This document shows, piece after piece, positions 9,428-17,883 of a stretch of 64,000 nucleotides of DNA. The stretch lies in assembly GCF_037969725.1 (NCBI RefSeq), contig NZ_CP150203.1, positions 4,852,001 to 4,916,000 of the forward strand, written 5' to 3'. Position numbers and translations under genes: made by a program. How positions within the stretch are numbered: the stretch's first letter is position 1; every line of letters starts with the position of its first letter. Source of the DNA: Paenibacillus sp. FSL W8-0426. GTDB taxonomy: Bacteria; Bacillota; Bacilli; Paenibacillales; Paenibacillaceae. The notes beneath the pieces are model-generated. The model was not told where the DNA came from. It saw nothing but the letters and a program-made list of their open reading frames with translations, and searched no databases.

Positions 9428-10360
9428 TTATGCCCCCTTCTTGCTTTCCAGCTTAATTCTAGGATCAACCAGTACATAGGCGATATCTGTCAAGAAACGA
9501 GCGAGCATCAACAGAACGCCGTAAAAGATCGTGATCCCCATAATCATCGTATAGTCACGGTTAGTAATACTTTCGACAAACACTTTACCAATACCGCCGA
9601 TGTTAAAGATTTGCTCGATAACGACCGAACCGGTGATGATGTTTGCAGTCATTGGACCCACATAAGTTACGACCGGCAAAATACCGTTACGCACAACGTG
9701 TCTGAACATGATAGCAGGCCATTTCAAACCTTTGGCTTTCGCTGTTTTGATATAATCCGCATGCAATACTTCCAACATGCTAGAACGAGTCAAACGGGCA
9801 ATGAACGCGATCGGGGATGCCGACAGCGCGGCTACCGGGAGAACGTAGTCAAGCGGGCCATCGAAGCCCATGACGTTGAACCATCCCAACTTGTAGGCAA
9901 ACACGTACTGGATCAGCGACGCCAGCAAAAAGCTCGGCACGGCGATCCCGATGACGGCAAGTACCATCGTAATATCGTCGATCAGCTTGCGGTGGTAGAC
10001 TGCCGCCAACAAACCTAGCAGTACCCCCACGACGATCGAAATGATGATCGCAAAGATGCCGAGACGCAACGAAGCCGAAAACGTTTGAACGATCATATCG
10101 GAAACGTCCTGATTCAGGTATTTCATGGAAACGCCGAAATCACCCTGCACGATCCCGCCCATGTACTTCAAATACTGCTCAAACAGGGATTTGTCCAATC
10201 CGTATTTCTGCTCGAGCAATGCCCGGATTTCAGGAGACACCTTTTTCTCGGAGGTAAAAGGGTCTCCCGGAATGGCTTTCATCAAGAAGAATGTTGCCGA
10301 TGCCAGTATGAAAAGCGATAGCAGCACGAATAGCAGTTTTTTCAAAACATACTTAACCAA
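9428..10360 (-). CDS. oppB: Oligopeptide ABC transporter permease OppB
   Basis: Partner permease of OppC in the inner membrane. I start it at the TTG at 10360, giving MVKYVLKKLLFVLLSLF and about 310 residues, the family size; a GGAGGTG site lies 8 bases upstream. The upstream ATG at 10453 adds 31 residues unlike the family and lacks a ribosome binding site. Six predicted helices, the KAIPGDPF segment after the first helix, and the EAA loop KAKGLKWPAIMFRHVVRN are present. Separated from oppA by a hairpin terminator, so it is probably expressed by partial read-through. Confidence 0.93.
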   Translation of the reverse strand: MVKYVLKKLLFVLLSLFILASATFFLMKAIPGDPFTSEKKVSPEIRALLEQKYGLDKSLFEQYLKYMGGIVQGDFGVSMKYLNQDVSDMIVQTFSASLRLGIFAIIISIVVGVLLGLLAAVYHRKLIDDITMVLAVIGIAVPSFLLASLIQYVFAYKLGWFNVMGFDGPLDYVLPVAALSASPIAFIARLTRSSMLEVLHADYIKTAKAKGLKWPAIMFRHVVRNGILPVVTYVGPMTANIITGSVVIEQIFNIGGIGKVFVESITNRDYTMIMGITIFYGVLLMLARFLTDIAYVLVDPRIKLESKKGA

Positions 10361-10481
10361 CCCTTGCACACCTCCAAAAACAATATTTTGTATACAAATC
10401 GATTGTAGAATTAGACAATGCGTCTTGTCCAATCCAGTTATCGGAAATTTCAAGAATTATAAGGAAAATCGGCTCACATAC

Positions 10482-10523
10482 AAAAAAATCGGGATATATA
10501 TGGAAAACCACATATATATCCCG
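10482..10523 (-). terminator. Intercistronic terminator/attenuator between oppA and oppB
   Basis: A 13-bp stem (arms near 10490-10502 and 10511-10523, CGGGATATATATG and its complement) followed on the minus strand by ATTTTTTT. It lies inside the operon, so it probably reduces expression of the membrane and ATPase genes relative to the binding protein. Confidence 0.8.
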
Positions 10524-10551
10524 AAGCATTCATATAGACTTCAGAACAACT

Positions 10552-12258
10552 TTACTTCGCTTCCAAATATGCGCGAGTGAAGTCGATCGCTCCACTAAAA
10601 TCAAGTTGTACGCCTTTCAGGTAAGGCTTAGTCAAAGATACGTTAGTGTAATAGTAGATTGGCAGAACCGCCATGTCATCCTGAACCAGGACTTTTTCAG
10701 CGTCAGCAAATGCAGCCATACGCTTAGCAGGATCAGTTTCTTTCACAGTTGCTTTAACGTCTTTATCGAACTGTTCGTTGCTGTATTTAGGATCATTGTT
10801 TGTGTTGCCAGTTGTCCACATTTCCAAGAAGTTGTACGGATCGTTATAGTCTGCAGACCATCCCGCACGAGCGATTTGGAAGTTTTGGTTTTGGCGGTTC
10901 TCAAGGAATACGCCCCACTCTTGGTTTTCCGTTTTCACGTCAACGCCAAGGTTTTGTTTCCACATATCAGCGATCGCCAGAGCAATTTTCGCATGACCGT
11001 CACTTGTGTTGTAGATCAAAGTAACTTGCGGCAAAGTTGTGTAGCCTTCTTCTTTCATACCTTCTTCAAGCAATTTTTTAGCTTGTTCTACGTCTTCTTT
11101 GAAGTAGTCGTCTTTGTGCTCATCACGGAATTCGCCGTTTTCACCGCGGATACCTGGAGGAACGAAACCGAATGCCGGAATTTGTCCGCCTTGCGTTACT
11201 TTGTCAACGATCAGTTGACGGTTGATCGACATCGCGAAAGCTTGACGGATTTTTTTGTTGTTGAAAGGTGCTTCATTTACGTTAAACAAATAGTAATACG
11301 TACTTGCAATACCTGTAGCTTTGAACTCGTCCGGCAGTTCAGCTTTTACAGACGGGATTTGATCCGTAGGAACTTCACCGTTAGGTGCACCCGTGTAATC
11401 CAATTGACCGGATTTGTAAGCTTGCAGTTCGGAAGCGCTGCTGCTAGTCAGGGACATGTTGATTTCAGACAGTTTGATTTCGCTTGCAGCATGGTAAGAT
11501 TCGTTTTTCTTCACAACGATTTTTTGACCTTTAAGGAAAGAATCCATTGTGAACGGTCCGTTAACGATCATGTTTTTGTAATCCGTAAAGAACTTGTCGT
11601 TTGTATCAGCAGACTTGTGTACCGGGTAGTACGTATAGAATGCTGTCAAACCCAAGAAGTAAGGCGTTGGGTTTTCCAAAGTTACTTCCAGTGTATGCTC
11701 ATCGGTAGCTTTCACACCAACTTGGGAGAAATCAGTGATTTTTTCACCTTTGAACGACTCATCAGTGCTGCGGTTGAAGCCTTCCGCACCTTTAATGTAG
11801 TAAAGCTGATAAGCGTAAGGAGATGCTGTTTCCGGTTTCAAAGCGCGTTCCCAAGAACGAACGAAGTCTTCCGCAGTGATTGGATCGCCGTTGCTCCATT
11901 TCGCTTCAGGGTCCAAGTTAAACACATATTTCAGGCCGTCTTCAGAAACCTTCCAGTCTTTAGCAACGCCTGCAGCTTCTTTGCCGTCAGCGTCAATGCG
12001 AACGAGGCCTTCATACAAGAATTTCAGAACCGTGTTGGTTTGGCTGTCTTTTGCTTGTGCCGGGTCCAACGTAGGAGGTTCAGCTGTCAGGTTAATTTTG
12101 AGCACTTGGTCTTTTGCAAGACCGGCTTCTTCGCCTGCAGAACCAGTTCCTGTGTTGTTGTTGCTGCTTGTGCCTTCATTTTTCGATCCGCACGCTGCAA
12201 GTACGGTACCGAACGCCAAAATCAGCGTCAAAAGGACTAATAGACTTTTCCTTTTCAT
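10552..12258 (-). CDS. oppA: Oligopeptide-binding lipoprotein (OppA/SBP family 5)
   Basis: Extracytoplasmic peptide receptor anchored by lipid. A signal peptide ends in the lipobox LAAC with the modified cysteine at residue 23, followed by a Ser/Asn/Gly-rich linker. The mature part carries the family 5 signature EPPTLDPAQAKD near 60 and the usual WSNGDPITAEDFVRSWERA segment near 125. Total 568 residues, normal. First gene of the importer operon, behind its own promoter region and a terminator that insulates it from the DUF3397 gene upstream. The peptides it prefers cannot be told from the sequence. Confidence 0.96.
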   Translation of the reverse strand: MKRKSLLVLLTLILAFGTVLAACGSKNEGTSSNNNTGTGSAGEEAGLAKDQVLKINLTAEPPTLDPAQAKDSQTNTVLKFLYEGLVRIDADGKEAAGVAKDWKVSEDGLKYVFNLDPEAKWSNGDPITAEDFVRSWERALKPETASPYAYQLYYIKGAEGFNRSTDESFKGEKITDFSQVGVKATDEHTLEVTLENPTPYFLGLTAFYTYYPVHKSADTNDKFFTDYKNMIVNGPFTMDSFLKGQKIVVKKNESYHAASEIKLSEINMSLTSSSASELQAYKSGQLDYTGAPNGEVPTDQIPSVKAELPDEFKATGIASTYYYLFNVNEAPFNNKKIRQAFAMSINRQLIVDKVTQGGQIPAFGFVPPGIRGENGEFRDEHKDDYFKEDVEQAKKLLEEGMKEEGYTTLPQVTLIYNTSDGHAKIALAIADMWKQNLGVDVKTENQEWGVFLENRQNQNFQIARAGWSADYNDPYNFLEMWTTGNTNNDPKYSNEQFDKDVKATVKETDPAKRMAAFADAEKVLVQDDMAVLPIYYYTNVSLTKPYLKGVQLDFSGAIDFTRAYLEAK

Positions 12259-12292
12259 CTAACACTTTCCCCCTAAATTGATGTGGTTTATG

Positions 12293-12319
12293 TTTATAGA
12301 TTATACAACCACCGGTCAA
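12293..12319 (-). promoter_or_regulatory. Possible promoter of the opp operon
   Basis: On the minus strand TTGACC (12314-12319) is followed 15 bases later by TATAAA (12293-12298); a TATAAT at 12300-12305 also occurs but is too close to that -35. The exact boxes are uncertain. Confidence 0.35.
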
Positions 12320-12352
12320 AAAAATCTACATTACTTTTTCAGAAAGTAATGT
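12317..12352. terminator. Bidirectional hairpin terminator between the DUF3397 gene and oppA
   Basis: Perfect 10-bp stem ACATTACTTT/AAAGTAATGT (12328-12352) with T-runs after it on both strands. On the minus strand it ends the panE/DUF3397 transcript just before the opp promoter. Confidence 0.75.
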
Positions 12353-12410
12353 TTTTTTTCACTTTTCGACAAATTCGACACCGTTTTCGAAGTTTTTGTG
12401 TTATGTATGC

Positions 12411-12785
12411 TCACATGATATTGATAAAATATCTAAAAAGCCCAAATACAGTAAATAGAATATAAGAGAAACTCATCACGACGAAAGCCATGCGCCAAAC
12501 GACCCGGAACATTCGAACCCCATCGACCCTGCCCTTAAGCCTATTTTGGGCTCCTCCGATCAGTCCCAGCGCGATTAGTATGAGGAGAAGGGTCAAATAA
12601 AATCCAAATTGCGTATCAAATGTCAAATTGAATAATGCCGAGACCGAAAAAATCAAAAATAGAGTCGTTACGTCCATTGCGACTTTGAAAGCAGCCCGCT
12701 TGTTCTTCTTCCATGCAACCATGGCCAAATACGTAATGATAAACGGGAAAAAGGGCAGCACGCTCAATCCGATGAAAATTCCCAT
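12411..12785 (-). CDS. DUF3397 family integral membrane protein
   Basis: Function unknown. The product of 124 residues is almost wholly hydrophobic, with four predicted transmembrane helices (about 3-21, 38-56, 60-78 and 97-117) and short basic loops (AWKKNKR, QNRLKGR). The family is found in Bacillales next to the mra/bsh region, which is where it lies here, 17 bases after panE. Start chosen at the ATG at 12785, which follows GGAAGGAG; the codon before it is a TTG. Probably co-transcribed with panE. Confidence 0.75.
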   Translation of the reverse strand: MGIFIGLSVLPFFPFIITYLAMVAWKKNKRAAFKVAMDVTTLFLIFSVSALFNLTFDTQFGFYLTLLLILIALGLIGGAQNRLKGRVDGVRMFRVVWRMAFVVMSFSYILFTVFGLFRYFINIM

Positions 12786-12802
12786 CAACTCACTCCTTCC
12801 GT

Positions 12803-13750
12803 TTACATGCCTTCAATCAGGCGATACATCGTTTCATGCATCGGAGCCGGCAAACCGTAACGCTGGGCAAGCATGACGAACTGACCGTTGATCGATTCAA
12901 TTTCAGTGCGGCGCCCGGATTGAACATCTGCCAGCATCGAAGAGGTATTGGAAGCCGTCGATCGACATACGGAAAGGATCTGTTCCCACCAGTCCGGGTC
13001 CGTTTCGATTCCTGCTGCAGCAAGAATGTTCATTCCTTCATCATACAGCTGGCGCATGACAGCAATGCGTTCCTCACGCGACAGCAGTTCACCGTTCGGT
13101 ATTCTCCACAATGCCGTTAGCGGATTGATGACCGCATTGATCATCCATTTTCTGTGAACCATCCTCTCGATTTGATTCGACGCAATCCCGTCAAATCCTG
13201 CCTGACACAGCATCAGGGCTACATCCGCCGCCGAACTTCGGCCGACATTCGCCGACTGATTTCCACGGGCATCCTTGCTTTCGCCAATCCAAGTTTGGCC
13301 ATGCCCTGCATGATGCACATCCCCGCCATCGCGTTTTGCCCCTTCGGTCGTGACTGCGCTGAATATTCGCCAAGAAGGAAACGCCTTTTCCAGTTTTTCG
13401 ATATGTCCCAATCCGTTCTGAAAACAAACTACGTTCACCGGCTTGGTTTGTAGACCGTCCATGCTTTGAATCGCTTCATCCATTCCCGTCTGCTTGACCA
13501 TTAGAAACAGCCAATCGCCCGGAGCACGATTCCATTCATCAAGAAGCCCGGAAATCGGCTGTGCTTGGACGTTTTCCGGTGAAAGCACGTGCACGGCGCC
13601 GCCAGATTCGAGGGCCCGAATTCCTTGAGCGCGCAGCTGCTTCGACTGCTCTTCCGTTCTTGTCCAAAACCGGACTTGGTGCCGTACGGCTTGGAGCTTG
13701 GTTCCAAACAGCAGGCCTAGTGCCCCAGCCCCGATAATATCAATAATCAT
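12803..13750 (-). CDS. panE: 2-dehydropantoate 2-reductase
   Basis: NADPH-dependent ketopantoate reductase, the pantoate-forming step of pantothenate and CoA synthesis. The Rossmann loop GAGALG is at 7-12, with the family's VKQ (NADPH/substrate contact), FQNGLG and the C-terminal KWMINAVINPLTAL helix containing the catalytic lysine, then SSMLADVQSGRRTEIESINGQ. 315 residues, normal. The B. subtilis orthologue ylbQ lies beside bshC and ylbO, and the same neighbours occur here. A short stretch around 150-175 (KDARGNQSANVGRSSAAD) is unusually polar for the fold. Confidence 0.9.
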   Translation of the reverse strand: MIIDIIGAGALGLLFGTKLQAVRHQVRFWTRTEEQSKQLRAQGIRALESGGAVHVLSPENVQAQPISGLLDEWNRAPGDWLFLMVKQTGMDEAIQSMDGLQTKPVNVVCFQNGLGHIEKLEKAFPSWRIFSAVTTEGAKRDGGDVHHAGHGQTWIGESKDARGNQSANVGRSSAADVALMLCQAGFDGIASNQIERMVHRKWMINAVINPLTALWRIPNGELLSREERIAVMRQLYDEGMNILAAAGIETDPDWWEQILSVCRSTASNTSSMLADVQSGRRTEIESINGQFVMLAQRYGLPAPMHETMYRLIEGM

Positions 13751-13814
13751 GCGACACCTCTTTTTTCGTTCATCATGCCTTTCTTCTATCTATAATAGAA
13801 CAAAAATACGAAAC

Positions 13815-13858
13815 AAAAAACCCGTCTGATCCGCCGTTTGTAACGGAGATGTGACGGG
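13815..13858 (-). terminator. Rho-independent terminator after the rsfA-like gene
   Basis: Outer stem CCCGTC/GACGGG and inner CCGTT/AACGG pairing, followed on the minus strand by six T. Confidence 0.75.
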
Positions 13859-13893
13859 CTGGCTCAAATGAGTAGTCCAGAATCATTCACGAA

Positions 13894-14544
13894 CTACTCA
13901 ATCCGCTCCAAATTTCCATTGGCATCCATTTTGAAGCGAGTCTTGATTTCTTCTTCTTCTTCGGACAAAAAAGCAAGCCTGCGCGCACGATCCATGATCT
14001 GAATCAATGCCTTGTAATCGTCGTTCACCACACGATAATCGGTCTGTACTTCACTGACTTCTTTGGACAGCCTGTCGTTCTCCAATCGAAGCTCCATTAA
14101 CTCGTCTTCTTTTTCGCGCAGTTCCTTCTCCAACATCTTCAACTGGCGGCTGGTTTCCTGAACTGTCCCTTTCCATTGCCTCAAGTAACGAATGACTGCA
14201 TCCATCGATAGGGATTCTTCGGATACTCCATCCGTCTGATACGCATTCTCTTCCGTATCCATCGGCGCTATTGCGGCCACTTGCGGGCCATGCACGGCAG
14301 GCTGTTTCCGGAGATAGCTCCGTTTCTGGCGCTGCGCCTTGGCATTGCTGATGGCAGACTCATATTTCTTGCGCACACAGCTGTTCCAGCGAAATCCGCA
14401 AGCGGCAGAAGTCCTGCCGATTTTTTCGCCCACTTCCTCAAAAGCTGCAAGCTGGGTACTGCCTTCGCGAATATGCCGCAGCGTCACCTCCGCCAAGATC
14501 AAATCATCTTCTGTACTCCACGCATCCTGTCTAACTGCAGTCAT
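13894..14544 (-). CDS. rsfA: RsfA-family sporulation transcription regulator
   Basis: Myb/SANT-like DNA-binding protein; in B. subtilis RsfA (ylbO) tunes sigma-F dependent genes in the forespore. The tri-helical domain covers about residues 3-60 (AWSTEDDLILAEVTLRHI, GRTSAACGFRWNSCVRKKY). A linker of about 70 residues follows, then a coiled coil (about 130-185, QLKMLEKELREKEDELMELRLE) that probably dimerises it. The ATG at 14544 follows TTAGGAGGG; an upstream in-frame ATG has no site. Two bases of context, panE downstream and the bsh/mra cluster beyond, match the B. subtilis order. Single-gene unit ended by a terminator. Confidence 0.85.
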   Translation of the reverse strand: MTAVRQDAWSTEDDLILAEVTLRHIREGSTQLAAFEEVGEKIGRTSAACGFRWNSCVRKKYESAISNAKAQRQKRSYLRKQPAVHGPQVAAIAPMDTEENAYQTDGVSEESLSMDAVIRYLRQWKGTVQETSRQLKMLEKELREKEDELMELRLENDRLSKEVSEVQTDYRVVNDDYKALIQIMDRARRLAFLSEEEEEIKTRFKMDANGNLERIE

Positions 14545-14779
14545 GCTATATACCCTCCTAACAACATCCATAATAACCATTCACCAGCCGATGCCCGTCG
14601 TGTGAATTCAGACATAAAAGCTGCTTTACTCATTCATATGCCTCTCATAGAGTTCATAGAATTGATTTCATACTAAAATGTATTTCCACATTTATTAGCC
14701 TCCATACGTAACATATGAAAACAGGGTGAAATATAACTTGTCACCGACCGAAAAGAATTCGCTTTCATGCCCGTTTAGG

Positions 14780-14808
14780 TTTACACGAATTTCCTTTAAC
14801 GGTATAAT
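14780..14808 (+). promoter_or_regulatory. Sigma-A promoter of the DUF2626 gene
   Basis: TTTACA (14780-14785), 17-base spacer, TATAAT (14803-14808), 46 bases before the GTG start. The rest of the 310-base gap 14545-14854 between the divergent genes shows no other feature I can support. Confidence 0.75.
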
Positions 14809-14854
14809 GTTGAGGAAGTATATCTATGAACGTACATAGAGAGGAGGACTAACC

Positions 14855-15091
14855 GTGGCACGCATGTTTCGGGTACTCGGCTTCTTCACGCTGACTATTG
14901 GCCTCATGGCCTTTGCTGGAGATCTCGTTGAAATGGCTTTGCTGTTTTTCCTGCAGACTGCGTTTTTCGTCATTTTGGGATATTTGAAATTTACCGAGAG
15001 AACATACATCTTGCTCTTCTGGGGATATATGATCGTAACGTTCACCGGTTTCAGCTATTGGACCGTATTCCAGATGGGACTGCCGCTTTAA
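14855..15091 (+). CDS. DUF2626 family small membrane protein
   Basis: Function unknown; a short protein conserved in Bacillales (B. subtilis YqgY type). The 78 residues begin MARMFRVLGFFTLTIGLMAF, as in the family, and form about three hydrophobic helices (5-22, 28-44, 51-70) with the TERTYI loop between. The GTG at 14855 follows AGAGGAGGA. It has its own sigma-A promoter and a strong terminator, so it is a monocistronic, probably vegetatively expressed gene. Confidence 0.85.
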   Translation: MARMFRVLGFFTLTIGLMAFAGDLVEMALLFFLQTAFFVILGYLKFTERTYILLFWGYMIVTFTGFSYWTVFQMGLPL

Positions 15092-15104
15092 TCCGCCATC
15101 ATGC

Positions 15105-15136
15105 AAGCAATCCGGCTGCTGCCGGATTGCTTTTTT
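15105..15136 (+). terminator. Rho-independent terminator of the DUF2626 gene
   Basis: Perfect stem GCAATCCGGC/GCCGGATTGC with a TGCT loop followed by six T, 15 bases after the stop codon. Confidence 0.92.
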
Positions 15137-15290
15137 GCCGTTTGTTGACGTACGTTTAGAATATTTCCATATCATCGCTACGAAGCAGCCAGCTTTTATT
15201 GAGGATAATTCCGCTTTCGGTTTCATATATTGTTCTCAGGACTTGAAGCTTGTACGATGAAACTATTCACACAGAGAGGAGAATGAACTG

Positions 15291-16370
15291 GTGAAGGGTC
15301 GATCCGCCATTGCTGCCCTGGTCTGTGCCTTGTTATGCATACAACTTACATCGACCTATGTTTATGGAGAAGATTACTCCCCTGAGGAAACTCGCGCCCT
15401 GCTGCAAAAAAGCCTGTCGATCGTCGAGATTGACCATGAGATTGAACGGATCGAGGAAAGGCAGCAGCAGCTCGGCAAGGAGCAACAACTACTGCAGGTT
15501 CAGCTTCGGGAACAGGAAAACGAGATACATATTCAACAGGATCGGGCCGGGGAAGTGGTCAGGTCCTATTATATGGGGGAACGCGATAGCCTGCTTATGG
15601 CCGTCTTGGGTGCCAGATCGCTTAAGGATTTATTCGTATTATATGATTATTATCAGATCATTATTGGCAGGGATCGGGCGGTTCTTGACAAATACCAGGA
15701 AAGGTATGACAGCATGCTGCAAACCTCCCTGCGGATTTCCGAAACCACCGACGAATTAAACGTTTTAAAAGCCGGTTTGCAGAACCAGCGGAAACGCGTT
15801 GCCGCGCTTCAAAACGAGGTGGATGGCGAGTTGGCCAAAAGCGATAATGCTGCGGCCATTCAGAAGCTGATGGAGGAATTGACGAATTACTGGGAAAACA
15901 TCGGCATTTATGAAGTCAAACGTTACTTCAAGGCGCTCGCAGCGGCCATGCAAAATCTGCCGCAGTTCATCCAAGAGCAAAATGGGGGGATCTCCACGAC
16001 AGGAACGACGTATACGATTCGAATCGGTCAGGATGAACTTAATGCATTTTTGCGCGAACAAGATCCGATTTTTGAAAACTTTGCTTTTCAGTTTGACGAG
16101 AACAAGATTACGGCCGCGGGACAGCGTGACGAACTGCAGTTAAGCATCGAGGGTCATTACACGGTTGAAAACGAGCCACAAAATTCCATCCGATTTCATG
16201 TGAACAAACTGGTATTTAACCAGTTCGAACTGCCCGATACAACCCGCCGCATGTTGGAGCGTGAATTCGATCTTGGTTTCTATCCCCAGAAGATTCTATC
16301 CTTCGTCAAAGCCACGGATGTATCGACCAGCAAAGGCGTTCTTGAAGTGAAGCTCGCCATCTCATTCTGA
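15291..16370 (+). CDS. Secreted coiled-coil protein of unknown function
   Basis: I do not recognise a named family. The 359-residue product has a signal peptide (about 1-26, ending AYVYG-like), then a coiled coil (about 35-100) rich in E/Q that resembles the N-terminal part of CwlO/PcsB-type cell-wall proteins, including SYYMGERDSLLMAVLGARSLKDLF, which is typical of those. A second coiled segment runs to about 190. The C-terminal half (about 230-359) is an alpha/beta region with no visible hydrolase motif. The GTG at 15291 follows AGAGAGGAG. Its last 9 bases overlap the end of the convergent solute-binding gene. Confidence 0.72.
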   Translation: MKGRSAIAALVCALLCIQLTSTYVYGEDYSPEETRALLQKSLSIVEIDHEIERIEERQQQLGKEQQLLQVQLREQENEIHIQQDRAGEVVRSYYMGERDSLLMAVLGARSLKDLFVLYDYYQIIIGRDRAVLDKYQERYDSMLQTSLRISETTDELNVLKAGLQNQRKRVAALQNEVDGELAKSDNAAAIQKLMEELTNYWENIGIYEVKRYFKALAAAMQNLPQFIQEQNGGISTTGTTYTIRIGQDELNAFLREQDPIFENFAFQFDENKITAAGQRDELQLSIEGHYTVENEPQNSIRFHVNKLVFNQFELPDTTRRMLEREFDLGFYPQKILSFVKATDVSTSKGVLEVKLAISF

Positions 16371-17657
16371 CCCGTTCGCGTGAATTTCCAAAATACGTTT
16401 CACGTACTGTTCGGCCTTTAGTTTTCCCCGGAACAGCTGTTCCATACTCGTACTGTAATCGTGCAGCTGGGATTCGCCGATTTCGTGCATGCTTTCTCCC
16501 TTGCCCCATGTTTCTCCGTTCGTTAACTTAAATTGGTTTTCGAGCATTTCCATTTCTGCATCCAATTGCTCCTGCCTGGCAGGCATTCGGCCTGTACGGC
16601 TGGACCATTCGGCTTGAATGATAACGGATGTCATGCCTTCAATCCATTTGCTGGCATGTTCGGAAACGGATGAACCGGCTGTAATTACGAAGCTTCTGGA
16701 ATGAACCATGGCAAGTCCGGCCAGCGTGACGGACGCCTTGGAATCCTGGCTTCCCAGGATTCCGCCCCCCTTCTTGGACGCTTCGCTCCCTTTCTTCCAC
16801 TGTGCCAATGATGTGACAACCATCGGAAGCTGATCCGGATTCGCTGCAGTTGCTGAAGTTTCGTTTCCATCGAAAGCTGCAACATATTTTGGCATCGTGT
16901 TTAATAATTGCAGCGCTTCCCGTTCTTCTTTGTTGGGTTCGGCCCAGTTGGCAGGATTCATCCGAGTCGGAACAAGCTTTGGATGGATCTGATTCAGCCA
17001 CGCACTGATCGCAAATGGATCGCTTGCATCCAATCCGAGCAGCTTTTCCTGGCTCGATGCCCCCCTTCCTTTTACAAATGCATTCCATTGCTCCGCGGTG
17101 AGCAAGGGGGAATCCAGTCCTGCTTTGTTGATAAGGAACGGTCTGGATGCCACAACATATGCATCAAAATCAAAAGGCATTGCCCATTGATAGCCATTCC
17201 ACTCGGCACTCTTCCTAAAGCGCAGAACGGTGTCTCCCGCCGATTTGGCCAAAGACGTGCCATTTAGAGGATATAAATTCCCCCGTTTGGCATAATGCTG
17301 CACCTCTGCATTGTCCATCAAAATAACGTCTCCGCCTTCTCCCAGCGCAAACTCTTGATTTAAAACCTGTTTATATGTATCTGGTTCTACATTTCGGAGC
17401 TGAATCTCTACATGCTGCAATTCCGCAACCTGCTTGGCGATTTCTTGAAATGGCTTGAAATCCTCTGAAGACATGGAAACAACGATTTCTACCGGTGCTT
17501 GCTGCTCCTCGTTTCTGGATGAGGACCCTGGAAAAGAATCTTCCTCCTGTTTCTTTTCCGGATTCAATGGCGTACCTCGAAAATCAAAGCTCGGGGACAA
17601 AATAGTCAGCGACAGCAGCAGTACGGCGAACAAAACCACTTGATGTCTCCGCTTCAT
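16362..17657 (-). CDS. Extracellular solute-binding protein-like, no lipobox
   Basis: Looks like a family 1 (sugar-type) ABC solute-binding protein by its pattern: EIVVSMSSEDFKPFQEIAKQV near the mature start, GGDVILMDNAEVQHYAKRGNLYPLN, and YQWAMPFDFDAYVVASRPFLINKAG. 431 residues. The N-terminus is a membrane segment (6-22) without the lipobox cysteine that Gram-positive binding proteins normally need, so it may be anchored by an uncleaved helix. No permease or ATPase gene is near, so a transport role is not shown; a sensor or regulatory role is possible. GAGGGGGAG precedes the ATG. Confidence 0.75.
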   Translation of the reverse strand: MKRRHQVVLFAVLLLSLTILSPSFDFRGTPLNPEKKQEEDSFPGSSSRNEEQQAPVEIVVSMSSEDFKPFQEIAKQVAELQHVEIQLRNVEPDTYKQVLNQEFALGEGGDVILMDNAEVQHYAKRGNLYPLNGTSLAKSAGDTVLRFRKSAEWNGYQWAMPFDFDAYVVASRPFLINKAGLDSPLLTAEQWNAFVKGRGASSQEKLLGLDASDPFAISAWLNQIHPKLVPTRMNPANWAEPNKEEREALQLLNTMPKYVAAFDGNETSATAANPDQLPMVVTSLAQWKKGSEASKKGGGILGSQDSKASVTLAGLAMVHSRSFVITAGSSVSEHASKWIEGMTSVIIQAEWSSRTGRMPARQEQLDAEMEMLENQFKLTNGETWGKGESMHEIGESQLHDYSTSMEQLFRGKLKAEQYVKRILEIHANGSE

Positions 17658-17739
17658 TAAATATTCTCCCCCTCAATGCCTAGTTTTTCCTGCAACATTC
17701 ATTGTAACAAAAAAATGATGCTATTGTCCTATTGATGCT

Positions 17740-17759
17740 AAAAAACAGCCTTCCGGCTT
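17740..17759 (-). terminator. Short distal terminator after ylaK
   Basis: AGCC-GGAA-GGCT hairpin with a run of T on the minus strand, a back-up to the stronger hairpin at 17818-17843. Confidence 0.45.
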
Positions 17760-17817
17760 TTTGCCATACTTTGAGCATAACGCGTTCTGTCCAATATCCA
17801 TTCGATCTTTTTTCAGC

Positions 17818-17843
17818 AAAAAACCGGCTCTAGGAGCCGGTTT
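17818..17843 (-). terminator. Rho-independent terminator after ylaK
   Basis: Perfect 10-bp stem AAACCGGCTC/GAGCCGGTTT, 3-base loop, T-run on the minus strand, 40 bases after the stop codon. Confidence 0.85.
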
Positions 17844-17883
17844 GGACCAATCATTTTCCGGGAAATAGTTCCATGTCATCCGA

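Noticed and set aside
10606..12240. Long plus-strand open frame opposite oppA (544 codons)
   Set aside because: Antisense shadow of a lipoprotein gene with a perfect lipobox; the frame reads as Phe/Arg-rich non-protein-like sequence.
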